A stretch of DNA of 64,000 bases from Cydia pomonella (taxonomy: Eukaryota > Arthropoda > Insecta > Lepidoptera > Tortricidae): the NCBI RefSeq assembly GCF_033807575.1, contig NC_084703.1, forward strand, positions 1,054,001 to 1,118,000, in the 5' to 3' direction. Numbering within the stretch: position 1 is the first letter of the stretch; every line of letters starts with the position of its first letter. Under the pieces are notes generated by a model. The model did no database searches. It was not told the origin of the DNA and saw nothing but the letters and a program-made list of their open reading frames with translations. Positions 50,267-62,524 of this stretch are shown one piece after another. A program made the translations under genes and the position numbers.

Positions 50267-52059
50267 CCTTATTAAAACAGTACGTTGTGTATACATACCT
50301 ACATGTATTATATAACATGCTGTTTTATACTAATGGCATACTTTGTTTTGCTATCAGTTTTTTTTTCAGAAGACAGGTAAGTGCTGTATTTATGTTTTCC
50401 GGCCGAGTCCGTCAAACAGAAAAATAGTATACACACCTCGGCCAGTGAATGAGAAACCTCAGATCACATTTTTGTGGAATTTGGTGTGATCTGACACATT
50501 TCTCACTTTATTGTTCTAGGTTTGTAATACACATAGTATTAAGACTATTTATTTATGTCCGTTTTTAAGGATTTTGTAAAAGTGCAAACACGTATTAAAG
50601 CGATACATTTTTGCACTTCCTTATTTAAAAATTGTACAACAAACATCAGAAAATCGGAACATTTAGGTAGGGTAGGGTAGGATTGTTAGGTAGGCTCGTA
50701 GGTAGGGCACTCGACAGTAGGTAGGCAGGATTTATGTCAAGTGTTATTTAATTTGCATTTATTCATAATTCTCGCTACTATTGCCACAGCCGCTGTCTCG
50801 CTCCCAGTGAGTGTGGCGACAGTAGGAGACTCATCCCGATCATACCATTACCTAAGAGTAAGAACTCCTTATTAAAACGGTACGTTGTGTATACATACCT
50901 ACATGTATCATATAACATACTGTTTTATACTAATGACATACTTTGTTTTGCCATCAGTTTTATTTTCTGAAGACAGGTAAGTGCTGTATTTTTCTGTTTT
51001 CCGGCCGAGTCCGTCGAACAGAAAAATAGTATACACACCTCGGCCAGTGAATGAGAAACCTCAGATCACATTTTTGTGGAATTTGGTGTGATCTGACACA
51101 TTTCTCACTTTATTGTTCTAGGTTTGTAATACACCTAGTATTAAGACTATTTATTTATGTCCGTTTTTAAGGATTTTGTAAAAGTGCAAACAAGTAGTAA
51201 AGCGATACATTTTTGCACTTCCTTATTTAAAAATTGTACAACAAACATCAGAAAATCGGAATATTTAGGTAGGGTAGGGTAGGATTGTTAGGTAGGCTCG
51301 TAGGTAGGGCACTCGACAGTAGGTAGGCAGGATTTATGTCAAGTGTTATTTCATTTGCATTTATTCATAATTCTCGCTACTATTGCCACAGCCGCTGTCT
51401 CGCTCCCAGTGAGTGTGGCGACAGTAGGAGACTCATCCCGATCATACCATTACCTAAGAGTAAGAACTCCTTATTAAAACGGTACGTTGTGTATACATAC
51501 CTACATGTATCATATAACATACTGTTTTATACTAATGACATACTTTGTTTTGCCATCAGTTTTATTTTCTGAAGACAGGTAAGTGCTGTATTTTTCTGTT
51601 TTCCGGCCGAGTCCGTCGAACAGAAAAATAGTATACACACCTCGGCCAGTGAATGAGAAACCTCAGATCACATTTTTGTGGAATTTGGTGTGATCTGACA
51701 CATTTCTCACTTTATTGTTCTAGGTTTGTAATACACCTAGTATTAAGACTATTTATTTATGTCCGTTTTTAAGGATTTTGTAAAAGTGCAAACAAGTATT
51801 AAAGCGATACATTTTTGCACTTCCTTATTTAAAAATTGTACAACAAACATCAGAAAATCGGAACATTTAGGTAGGGTAGGGTAGGATTGTTAGGTAGGCT
51901 CGTAGGTAGGGCACTCGACAGTAGGTAGGCAGGATTTATGTCAAGTGTTATTTCATTTGCATTTATTCATAATTCTCGCTACTATTGCCACAGCCGCTGT
52001 CTCGCTCCCAGTGAGTGTGGCGACAGTAGGAGACTCATCCCGAGCATACCATTACCTAA
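50267..52059. repeat. Three tandem copies of a 0.6-kb unit
   Basis: Units start at 50267, 50877 and 51479 (spacing 610 and 602 bp) with CCTTATTAAAACnGTACGTT. Copies 2 and 3 are almost identical; copy 1 is slightly more diverged. Each unit contains a hairpin (GAGAAACCTCAGATCACA and partner), a GGTAGGGTAGGGTAGG stretch, and AAGACAGGTAAGTGCTG, which looks like a splice donor. No long open frame spans a unit. Confidence 0.95.
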
Positions 52060-52464
52060 CTCAGCAATAGTTATTAATACTCGTATTAGAAAAGGTATAG
52101 TGTAAGACACATTCATGCCTCGAGCCTGACAGTTGCGCCGCACACTGTGTGCTGCAGTCGAGGTGTTTCATATGGACACGAACAAACTGCCAGAACATGT
52201 ACCCACTGCCTTGAATCGCGAGCAGTAAGGCCGTGCACGCATATTCTGCCATGCACTGTACTGTGTCCATATTTAATACCTTAACTGTAACCCTGACTGT
52301 CAAAAGTTGGCATTTGGCAAGTCACCGACTATAACACATGCGGCGCCGTGTAGCGTCATCTGGTTCGGCTGTCTGTTTGCTTAGACCACACCTGTTCTAC
52401 AATCAATAACCGTGTGCTGGGAATGCGGAACACGCGGCGGTGTGCAAATATTGGAGCCAATGTA

Positions 52465-52590
52465 CACCGCTGAAGTAGGTGGCGTTTTGCGGCGCGACGC
52501 CATACTGTTGATTGGATTGGCAAACGCGAGCGCTTGTCACACTAGTCACCGCATGGCGTACAGGGCCGTGCCCACCTACTGCAGCGGTCC
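52465..52590. mobile_element. TIR MITE
   Basis: ACCGCTGAAGTAGGTGG pairs with CCACCTACTGCAGCGGT about 110 bp away; interior GC-rich and non-coding. Confidence 0.65.
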
Positions 52591-52750
52591 CACTTGAGGG
52601 TACAATATTAGGCACCACGTGTGCGTATCCTTGTCTATTCACGGATAATGTTTGAGAAACTAACTAACGAAGCCATTTTCACTTCAGATAAATTATATGA
52701 CACCCAGTGCAAAGTATTGAACCGCGAGGACGACTACAAATGTAAGTACA

Positions 52751-53470
52751 CCAGCTCTATCTTGGCTACTGTTCTCCCAAGTGCTCATCAAGACGAGTCG
52801 GATGACCAAAACAGCGTGTGCCTATGCTGCACCAAACCTGAGTTCCACTAGGTACTGCCAGGGTTCAGGATCAGCTCTATCTTGGGTACTGCTCTCCTAA
52901 GTGCTCATTAAGACGAGTCGGATGACCAAAACAGCATATGCCTATGTCACACCAAACCTGAGTTCCACTAGGTACTGCCAGGGTTCAGTATCAGCTCTAT
53001 CTTGGGTACTGGTCTCCCAAGTGCTCATCATGACAAGTCGGATGACGAAAACAGCGTGTGCCTATGTTGCACTAAACCTGAGTTCCATTAGGTACTGCCA
53101 GGGTTCAGGATCAGCTCTGTCTTGGGTACTGCTCTCCCAAGTGCTCATCAAGACTAGTCTGATAACGAAAACAGGGCGTGCCTATGTTGTACCAAACATG
53201 AGTTCCACCAGGTACTGCCAGGGTTCAGCATCAGCTCTGTCTTGGGTACTGCTCTCCCAAGTGCTCATCATGACGAGTCAGATGACGAAAACAGCGTGTG
53301 CCTATGCCGCACCATACGTGAGTTCCATTAGGTACAGCCAGAGTTCAGCATCAGCTCTATCTTGGGTACTGCTCTACCAACTGCTCATCAAGACGAGTCT
53401 GATGACCAAAACAGCGTGTGCCTATGTTGCACCAAACCTGAGCTCCACTAGGTACTGCCAGGGTTCATAA
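52751..53470. repeat. 120-bp minisatellite, six copies
   Basis: Six tandem units of 120 bp starting CAGCTCTATCTTGGGTACTG, a few percent divergent. As the period is a multiple of three, a 189-codon frame (52901-53470) stays open with a 40-residue repeat (CQGSnSALSWVL...). I treat it as a repeat shadow, not a gene. Confidence 0.9.
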
Positions 53471-54164
53471 GGAGGATGAGTAATATATCAGACCTTTAAT
53501 CCCTTGGACGTACCCACTTAGGGCGGCACGTATTGCAACTCTATGAGGTACAGAACATTACGTCCCAAAGAATCTGGAATTTCCTGGATTCAACGGCCAT
53601 CAGTAATGAACTCTAAAGGGCTGTCACAATAGATCACTGCCTGGTCGACGTGGCACTCACAGGCCCACAAACTACAATAATAATAAAACCCCTTGGACGC
53701 CTTTTACAAAATTACGATATTTATTATTGTTAATTGTTAATTATCAATCACATTTTTAATTATCATTAACAATTTATTTATTTTTTAATGGTCTAATTTA
53801 ATTAATTTCCTTTAATTGATTCTAATTAACCTTTTTAATGGTTAATTGCATTAAGAATTTCATTGTAATTACTTTTTGTATACGAGTCGGTGCTAACATA
53901 ATTTAAGGAATTGTAACTAACATTTTTCTTTATGGGCCCCGGCCTGAAATAAACGGATATTTAATTTAATTAACTTTCGGCCAACACTGGCAGGTTTGCT
54001 GACATTTTGACGCTTGGAGAGCGAAATGCTGACTGAGCGCCCGCCGCGGGCTCCGGGGTGCGATTTGATTAACGCAGTGCGCGCGGGGAAATGTGACAAA
54101 TCACAATTTTAAAGTCGCTGCGATTTTTTTCTACTATTGTAGTACTATGCGCGCACTGACAAAA
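53471..54164. other. AT-rich spacer
   Basis: No gene seen. 53720-53880 is nearly pure TTAAT-type sequence; 53970-54110 is GC-richer without motifs. Confidence 0.4.
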
Positions 54165-55670
54165 AAATAATAAATAAAATAAATCTTTATTTCCAAAAAT
54201 TCAAGTTACAGAATGTAGCAGGGTCTCCGCACTAGGCTTTGCCTGTATCGCGGGGTACCAGGAATACATTATCCCACAGAATGAAAGTTACAAACATAAA
54301 GTCCAGCTTTTGGCAAAATAACTTATAACTAACAATCATATTGCAATACAATGAAAGTATATTATGTACATTATAGTCTGACTATACATACTTACCTATT
54401 TATAAAGTAAATTAGTTAAAGTACTGTTATAAATGGTCATAAGCGTATGGACCTGTTTTAATTTCTTTTAACACCTTCACTCCAAAATGAACCTTAACGT
54501 CCAGAACAAGTACATTATCTAATATAGCTTCTGTCTCGGCATAACTAAGAGTATTTAAGAAATTAAATAGGAGTTTTTTTGCTTCTATAGTGGTGCTAGA
54601 TCTAAGGTTACAACACCGTTTAAGTATGGAATTGTAAGTTGTCACTAGAATGCGATTTCCAAAACGTTTCCCAAAGGCGGAACGTACTTCGGGAATTGGT
54701 AAATTGAAAATGCGTTTTTGAACTAAGGTATTATATGAAGGCAATGTTTTAGAGACTTTGTGTGTGCATAATAAACAGATTTTGTGTAAGAATAGCTGCC
54801 GGACGGTCAAAACTTGGGCTTAAGTGTAAAGGTTAGAGGTTGGAAACCGATAGGGTTTTTTGAGCATTACTTTTAGAACAGAGCGTTGGGCGTTGGGAGC
54901 GTTGGGTCGATTTCCAACATACAGGTCTTTGCTGCACTGCCCCAGACTGAAATACAGTAACTGATCACAGACTGACAAAGCGCAGTGTAGATCATTTTTA
55001 AAAGGCATTCATCTGCAGAATTACGGAGTTTTTTAAATATATATATAGACTTCCTAATTCTTCCAGATAGATCTTGAATGTGTTGTTTAAAGTTCAGCTT
55101 TTCGTCTACTAAAAGACCAAGATATTTTATAACATTAGTTTTCTCGATAGAATTACAGTTGCAGGGGTCAGTGCATGAGTGGATTTTTATTGTGGGATTG
55201 AAAGATGGTTGTGTGGAGGCGGTTTTGTGAAAACAGAAGAACTTAGTCTTTTTGCAGTTCAGGGTCAAGAGATTGGTACGGAACCAGTTAGATGCAGTTT
55301 GCCAGCCCTTTTCTGTTGTGGTGACTGCATCCTTCCAGCATGTATCATTAAAAAGTATTACCGTATCATCTGCATAGCAAAGAATTTCAGAATTTGGGAT
55401 TTCGAGATTAAGGATGTCATTCATGTATATCGTAAAAAGAGTGGGGCCAAGAATACTTCCTTGCGGAACACCGAAATTAATCTGTTCAGTAAAACTTTTA
55501 AAAGATCCTACTCTAACAAGTTGCCTTCTTCCCGACAAGTAACTTGCGAACCACGACAGTGGGACTCCATGTACGCCCATATTTTGAAGTTTGCGAAGTA
55601 AAATTGGTATAGACACAGTATCAAATGCTTTAGCAAGATCCAGGAAGACGCCAATACATTTTACGTATAT
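54165..55670 (-). mobile_element. 5'-truncated CR1/Jockey-type retrotransposon
   Basis: Minus-strand RT starts inside the palm (FLDLAKAFDTV near 55655), continues with GVPQGSILGPTLFTIYMND and the catalytic YADDT, and ends with frameshifts at about 54870 and 54815. The last frame (54810-54427) carries the C-terminal region. The 3' tail contains AATAAAG and AATAA repeats at about 54165-54190. A typical dead-on-arrival copy. Confidence 0.85.
54873..55616 (-). pseudogene. Reverse transcriptase fragment with YADD box
   Basis: 247 codons from an internal ATG. RT motifs: LSGRRQLVRVG, GVPQGSILGPTLF, LCYADDTVILFN, then VIKYLGLLVDEKLNF and SVISYCISVWG. The N-terminal fingers and endonuclease are missing, and the C-terminus is lost to a frameshift, so it is non-functional. 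Confidence 0.88.
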
Positions 55671-56650
55671 TTATAGGTTTTCTCTTTTTATTATTATTTT
55701 TAATTAGTTTTGACAATGCGGGTTGCAGATGAATTATGTGTAAATAGACATTCTGTTTTGACGAAACTTGAGACGAAGCCTGCGCTGTGGATTTGATGGA
55801 ATGCTATTTTTGGTTAAAAATCGTAGTGCGCGCTTGGCCTAATTTACCGTTACTTGCCATTTTAGTTCTTTATGTAACCGCTAGATGCCTGCGATTCTAT
55901 GATATAATTCAATTCAGTTCAAGTTCAAATATACTTTATTCATGTAGGTCTAGCAACAAGCTCTTATGAATAGTAAGACAGTATTACATATTATTAGCTT
56001 AAGCTAATAATCAGAGCAATTTATTGATGTAAATATTATTCGAGATATAATACTAATTAATATAATTCATAGATCAAATTTAATACTATGAATTTCACAA
56101 AATATCGTCAAACAAAAAACAACAATTGTATATTCTTATTCTGTTTTTTACTATACCTACTTAGAAAGCGACAGAGATAGCTTCGTTTGGAGTGAAGTTA
56201 GGCACATTAGACCGTAAAGAAACAGAAATACGTGACATGTGGCCCGTTTATTCAGTTTACTACTGTAGTAAGGTAAACCGAATTTACTCGTAGTTTGGCA
56301 GCTCATGGTAGTGGTACAGGTCACGTGTCCGTCTTACGAATTTTCAATCTGTCGATTCTGTCGGCCACGTGACCTGTCGCGAGTTAAACATTTTTTCCCC
56401 ATCACAAAAAGTGCACAGCGCCGCTAAAGAAGTTTTCACTTCAAAAATAAAAAAAACCCACTCACCCTACAAACATTTTTTATTATGAAAATTGTACTGA
56501 AACTTATTATAAATCCGAATTGTTGAATGAGTTAGTAATTAACGCCCATGATTGCGGAATTATGATTTATTGCTAGTAATGGTGAGGTTATGCACTAATA
56601 GCGAACCCTAACTTTCAATGAACTGAAGCATAAAGGAGCTCACTGATGAC
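55671..56650. other. AT-rich intergenic stretch
   Basis: No gene seen. 56280-56400 contains GTCACGTG and its complement about 55 bp apart, possibly a degenerate hairpin element. Confidence 0.4.
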
Positions 56651-56738
56651 CAGTTCGCCGGACGATAACGGCCTGTCAGTTATTCGCGATTGTCAGCTTT
56701 TGGGAATAACTGGCAGGCCGATATCGTCCGGCGAACTG
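56651..56738. repeat. 88-bp hairpin element
   Basis: CAGTTCGCCGGACGATAACG begins a 35-bp arm whose complement ends at 56738, with two or three mismatches and an 18-bp loop. Confidence 0.85.
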
Positions 56739-56967
56739 ATTTGCTCATCACTGAATAAGTGATAGTTCGCCAAGACAATATGTTTTCACATCATCTATTC
56801 GGAAATCAAAATGGCACTTTTCTTCTCTGCTCGGAGGGATCAATGCGGCATCAATCCACCGATGGTGGATTTTTATCTTGCACACGAATGACTTTCATCT
56901 TATTCATTTTATTCCTACTTATTATATTTGTTCCGTTCTTAACATTTAGTTTTATGTATATTTTTTT

Positions 56968-57235
56968 TAATACCACGACGGTGGCAAGCAAGCATACGGC
57001 CCGCCTGATGGTAAGCAGTCACCGTAGCCTATGGACGCCTGCAACTCCAGAGGTGTTACATGCGCGTTGCCGACCCTTTAAAAATCTGTACACTCCTTTT
57101 TTGAAGAACCTCATACTGTAGACCCTCGGGAAAACCTCGGCAGGTAGCTCATTCCACAACCGGAGCGTGCGCGGGAGGAAGTTCCTCTTAAACCGCACAG
57201 TGCGTGACCATTTAGGTTCTAGGGTGTGAGGATGA
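56968..57235 (-). pseudogene. CR1/Jockey-type RT C-terminal fragment
   Basis: The minus strand reads RTVRFKRNFLPRTLRLWNEL then PAEVFPRVYSMRFFKKGVYR and stops, the conserved end of CR1/Jockey-type RTs, followed by the 3' region shared with 1718-1835. The plus-strand frame here is a shadow. Confidence 0.8.
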
Positions 57236-57239
57236 ACAC

Positions 57240-58318
57240 CCTGCCGACGTGTTTATTTGATGATTTATATAATATAGTATGTATTTACAAAGTCAGTGTT
57301 TATGAGGGGAATCCACCTACAGTTAATTGAAATTTAATTACTATTTGTGTTCATTTTTGTATTTTATAGTTCAATAATAATTTCAATAAGCAATTGAGTC
57401 TGTATATCTATGTTTGTGAAAATATTGATAGAATGATCGACCTCAGACGCCAACCCCACCCTACAGTTTTAGATGCACTCATGGACATTTACGTATCCTT
57501 ACACCGTGTTTTTACGAAGTATTTCCATGTGTGATATGTATATCAAAATGAAAATGTGTTATTTTGTATCAAAATGTGCGTGTAACTTTACAAGATCTTT
57601 TTTGCATTTGTAAGTAATCTTTTGCATGTGTTATTTCCTCACCTCCCCGCCAATTTCATTAGAATTTTTTGTACGCAAATACCTGAGACATAAAAGCTAG
57701 TTTAGTTATGTATGGTCTAAGGCGTGCGCCCCTGAGGGACAGAATACACAATGCGACAAAATTAAAAACACGTTTTAACTTTCCTGACAAGATACAAAAA
57801 ACAACTTACGTAATTTGGTTGAGTTATTGGTTGCCCCTCCTCCATTTCATCTCTACTTATACATATTATTATATAGTCTAAGTTCATGTCATGTCCTTGT
57901 GCCACCCTAGCGCCACTGGAGAGAATTCGAACTATTATTTACAACTGACAGCTGGGCCCTTTTACAACTGTTCTACCATAAGAGATTTTCCTCCTTCTTA
58001 TACACTCCATAATCTTATCAGTTAAATGCACTGCAATGATTAATTATTTATTTATTTTGTTCGGTAAATTAAAACAACAAAATTATATGATTTTTTATTA
58101 TTATATTTAAAGTTAATTGATTTATTGTGAATTGCCATCTCTTAAAATGTCAGCAAATCATTTGTTAGCAACTTATATAACTGCGGCATAAATGCCCACT
58201 TTACCCGAGTCAGTTTATCGGTCCAGGCATAATACTTTATGCTATTTTAATATAATCGGCTATTACTCGTATTTGGTAATGTCTGTTTGACTGAAATTTC
58301 TTATTTTATTACTTTCAG
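57240..58318. other. Region upstream of the lectin-like exon
   Basis: AT-rich, no exon recognised. Probably an intron of the lectin-like gene, since the next exon begins in phase 1. Confidence 0.4.
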
Positions 58319-58548
58319 TATGGGTTAACAAAATCCGTGAAACAGGCAGTTGCTACCGCCTGATGTTGGAGCAAGAAAGAAGCTTTATTGCATCAAAAGA
58401 GCGGTGCGATGAAGACGGGGCCGAGTTGTTAGTCATCGACAACGAAGTGGAGCACGAGGTCGTCAGGGGGTTGGTCCAGGAGTTGGATCCTGTATACGAG
58501 TACTTTTACACGGATATAATACGGAGGGATAACGTGCACCACTTTAAG
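58319..58548 (+). CDS. Exon of a C-type lectin-like domain protein
   Basis: Acceptor ATTACTTTCAG, two bases completing a codon, then WVNKIRETGSCYRLMLEQER and ASKERCDEDGAELLVIDNEV, ending HHFK at donor GTAAGT (phase 0). This is the N-terminal half of a C-type lectin fold: the G-S-C-Y start, the second Cys after the first helix (S-K-x-R-C), the G-A-x-L-x-V-I-D strand, and the acidic helix 2 region. The C-terminal half with the W-x-D-x-x-C and last Cys must lie in another exon, not found in this window. Such insect proteins often act in pathogen recognition, but the ligand cannot be inferred. Confidence 0.75.
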
Positions 58549-60100
58549 GTAAGTCCGCGAAAAAGTGCACAGTTACATTCATGACAATATAACACATGTT
58601 ACATACATGACAATCATAGCTTAGTTCATGACATAGTTTTTTTATAGAACTGCCAATATATGGAGTGAAATCATATATTTCACTCTTGTGTTTTTTATAA
58701 AGTAATCAACTTTGTTAAGCAATCACTTTAATTACGTACTTTCCTTAGGACATATTTATAATATTTACAAACACTTAACAATAAATGCTCTCATCTTCAT
58801 CTTCTAAAACGTATATTGTTTTCATCATGGGCTAACTCTACCTTTCTTACAACACATATGCTGGGTACATCCCGATCTACTTTTTTTATTTTTCATAAAT
58901 GTTAGTCCAGGTTTCTTAACGGTGTTTAATAGTATTTTATGCAACCGTTGTCTAAGAGAGGTCAAAAAAGGCGAGTGGCGAGATTAACAATTTGAGGCGA
59001 AGCCGAAGCCCCCCAGCGCGCACAAGTGGTTTACAGAAATCGCGAAGCGTCTGGTAGATACAACGAGGATATCGCCAGCATCCTTGGTACAATGTTTCAA
59101 GGGCCTATTTTAGATTTAAGCTAGTTATGGTAATACTCGTGTATATATCCATTATGTATATTGTTATTGTAAATAATAGGAGGGCAACAAATGGTATACT
59201 TCAACTAAACACTGTTGTCAACTGTTTCGAAATAGACATCGTAAGTATCCCATAACTTCCGAACTTATTGTATGGTTTCACCACATATAGGGTAAAGGCA
59301 CTAACTAGTAGTCCGCCTTTTTACGAAATTTCTATGATTAAGATCGTCTAATTTGCTCACTAATGCACGAATAAGTATTGTTAATGTTCTTGCTGTTCTA
59401 AATTTAATAATTTTTTTTTATAAAGAATAAAACTTAATTGAGTTTTGTTTTTGGGAATATTTCATTCAATATAATGAAAAGGCCTTTTTTCCAGTAATCA
59501 GCCCCCTGTGTACCAATAAACAGCTTATAAGTACCCAGTGTCCAGCCATCCCAATCTATTTGCTGACTAGTTGGTTCTGAGCTCAACGATCTCAAATTCC
59601 AGTGGTTGTGGCTGACTATTGGGCATTTAATTTATTTAAATCACAGAAAGTCATAATAATGTAAATAGTTAAAGGTGCGTGATCTATCGACTTATATTTC
59701 ATTTGAAAATAAAAAGGTCTTACCGATTTCTGGGTTGACGACCTTTTTAAAATTACTGCCTCGAACCCAGTAGTCAGCCAGAAATCATTTATTGCGAGCC
59801 ATGGTACATAGTTATTACATTTAAATTATAGAAACACATGGCACCCTGAAAAGGCAAGTAGGAGGCTGACTATTGGATTTCGTACAAAAAAAGTAGTTTA
59901 TTCTGCCGCCTAAACATGTTACTATTAGGTATATAGATTTAAGAATTTTTTATTTTTACTTTTTTTCAGCTAGATTCAGTATTAATTATGTGAAGTAGTC
60001 CACATTCTTTTAACAACAAGTTACATTTTGGCTGCTAACGTCTTATCAAAATACCATGTGACACTCCAAAAAAAGGCGGATATCACATAACCCTTCATGC
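58549..60100. other. Region downstream of the lectin-like exon
   Basis: Contains half of the 46541-46699 MITE at 58931-59030. The phrase CTGACTA with AGCC occurs several times at 59490-59880 (for example GTAGTCAGCC and GGCTGACTATTGG), probably an old repeat. No second lectin exon was recognised. Confidence 0.4.
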
Positions 60101-60101
60101 C

Positions 60102-60148
60102 ATAAGACAAGCACTACTTAGCACTACTTTTAAGTAGTGCTGTCTTAA
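60102..60148. repeat. Short hairpin
   Basis: TAAGACAAGCACTACTTA pairs with TAAGTAGTGCTGTCTTA with one bulge. Confidence 0.7.
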
Positions 60149-60644
60149 GGTTCATGCTAGACAATTATTTTAAAACGTATGGTTTTTTTAGATTAATATT
60201 TTATCAATCTATAATATGACCTACATTTGACATGAATATTACAAAAACTTTGCTAATTACAGCCAAAAATAGGCAAATGACCACTGATGCATGGGTGAGC
60301 ACGGGTGCATTTACCCTAAGTGCAGTTTTAGCAGTGCGGATAGCACTACCGAGTTGCATCTACGCCATATTGTTCTCAGTAGTAACAACTGACAAAAAAT
60401 CCAGTACGTAGTTACCACCAACTTACTTGGGTGATAACTAAAGTTTCGCCTGACCTTATGCCGCAAAGGGCGCCGTAGAAACCCTGTATGTAAGATTGCG
60501 TGCTCGGAATGTCGGGCTTCGTCTGAGTTTGCCGTGTGGGGCACTGTACCACGCGCACTCTGAATGTATGTACAGTGTACCTGTATGGTGGACAACGTCA
60601 GAGCGCGCAAAGCTTACCAGGCACTATATATGTAAAAGGGGTAC

Positions 60645-61700
60645 CTAATGATTCTCCGAAAATTGATTCGCAGATTATCGATTCGCAGACAACGATTCGC
60701 CGAATATCATTTCGCAGAGTGATTTATTTGTAGATGTAACTTTCGGTCGACTAACGTCACGCAGACTCTTGATTCACATACAGTTCGCTCCTGTGTAAAT
60801 TAGCAGAACTATTATTGGACGATTTTCGTATGGCAGAGTAATCTTTTCGTTTAAGGAATGTTTAGTCGATTAACGTTTCACATTTTATACATCATTATTT
60901 TCGAAATAAAGTTTTTACTTACAAAAAAACTGACTTCAAAAAGGATGAAATAAAATATTAACCTTTTTTAAGTATATGCGTTACGCATAGTTTTGGTTTG
61001 AATAAATGTTTTACTTAAATATGAACAAAGGCATAGGTATTGTACAAACAGCAACACTCTTAACTGTCCACCGGTGGGCCATCGAACCTATGCAATATAG
61101 GTTTTTAATATCTGGACGACCGAGCCTTGCTCGGAAAATGTATAGAACTAAAAATGCTTGTTTTCCCAGAGATACGGACCTAGCTAGATCGCTTTTTCGT
61201 CGCAAATTTCATCGAAATCGTTAGAGCCGATCCGAGATCCCCAAAATGTATATACATATACATTTAGAGTCTGTTCGGAAAGAGAAGAGTCGTGCACAGA
61301 CTACAAGAATTGCTCCTTTCAAGGCATACAATTTTATGGTCATTTGTGTTAATGAAAATAAGTATATAAGTAATTAAATATATGAAAACCATACTTATCA
61401 GACTCAAACTAAAAGTTGTTGTGTAGGTTAGTAATTTCCTAGTCTAGCCATAAATAAGAGCGAAGTTTTGTTAATCAATATTAATGCCAGATGATTATTC
61501 GATCTATTGTGTTTCTATGATTATTCTACGAAACGTAAATATGCGTATCAATGTTCTGCGTATTGACTACTCGTGCAAACGACTATTATGCGTAATGACA
61601 TTCTGCCAATAGTTACTCGGCCAAATAACCCGTCTGCGAATCGTTGTCGGCGAATCGAAAATCGGCGTATTGTTTGTCGGAAAATCAATAGGGCACCATG
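60645..61700. mobile_element. Element bounded by inverted arrays of a short motif
   Basis: Left array (60649-60720) repeats GATTCGCAGA-like decamers; the right array (61540-61690) has the complementary TCTGCGAATC/TCGGCGAATC. The centre (61000-61260) has a CCGAGCCTTGCTCGG palindrome and chance frames on both strands. Confidence 0.55.
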
Positions 61701-62100
61701 TAAAAGCTCGTTTCGCGCGCATTGAACGTCGGCCTTGGCCCGACCATACAGTGTAACCTTCGGCCTTTGCATTTACATGCACAAAAAGTCGAGCTTTCTT
61801 AGTCGCATCCTCAGTAATTTGTATAAAATATCGTAAAATATATCATTAAATTTAAACTATCTTATCTATCGACGGCTATCGTTACATCTGGTTTTTGATC
61901 CGAGCCCTTCCACTGGCTTTTAAGGACACGTTACACCTCAAAATATCCCTTTCTATGTATCTGGGTAATAACTGCCCTACCGTGTCAGATGTATCTTTAC
62001 CATTTATAAAAACACAGTTTTGAGTAAATCGCCTTTAAAGTTTTTGGTAAGCGTTAAAAATAAACTCGCGTATTTCGTGAGTTTAGTGAGTAAATTCATT

Positions 62101-62224
62101 TTAAAAAGGTGTTTTGTGTTTCAGTAGACGGTAAGAATTATTTAAAGGGTGTTTTGTGTTTCAGTAGACGGTAAGAATTATTTAAAAGGTGTGTTGTGTT
62201 TCAGTAGACGGTAAGAATTATTTA
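62101..62224 (+). repeat. 40-bp repeat, three copies, with splice-like core
   Basis: Three exact-period units, each with TTTTGTGTTTCAG (or TGTTGTGTTTCAG), six bases TAGACG and GTAAGAATTATTTA. Each thus resembles an acceptor, a 6-nt exon and a donor. Confidence 0.9.
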
Positions 62225-62261
62225 TCGTATGGCATTACAGATACTGTATGTAAATTAAATA

Positions 62262-62524
62262 AATAATAATAAATAAATATTATAGGACATTATTACACAA
62301 ATTGACTAAGTCCCACAGTTAGCTCAATAAGGCTTGTGTTGAGGGTACTTAGACAACGATATATATAATATATAAATATTTATAAAAATACATATAAAAC
62401 ACCCATGACTCGGGAACAAATATCCATGCTCATCACACGAATAAATGCCCTTACCAGGATTTGAACCCGGGACCATCGGCTTCGTAGGCAAATCACTACC
62501 CAGTAGGCCAGACCGGTCGTCAAA
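62262..62524 (-). mobile_element. tRNA-headed SINE, second family, copy 3
   Basis: Minus-strand B-box GGTTCAAATCC and full body; the A-box side is slightly shortened (CAGTAGGCCA). Nearly identical to 23292-23558. Confidence 0.85.

Noticed and set aside
50660..50740. GGTAGGGTAGGGTAGG stretch as interstitial telomere repeat
   Set aside because: Not TTAGG in register, and present only because it lies within each 0.6-kb tandem unit.
50267..52059. CRISPR-like array
   Set aside because: Repeats are 0.6 kb with no short spacers; the other arrays (48, 120 and 40 bp) also lack unique spacers.
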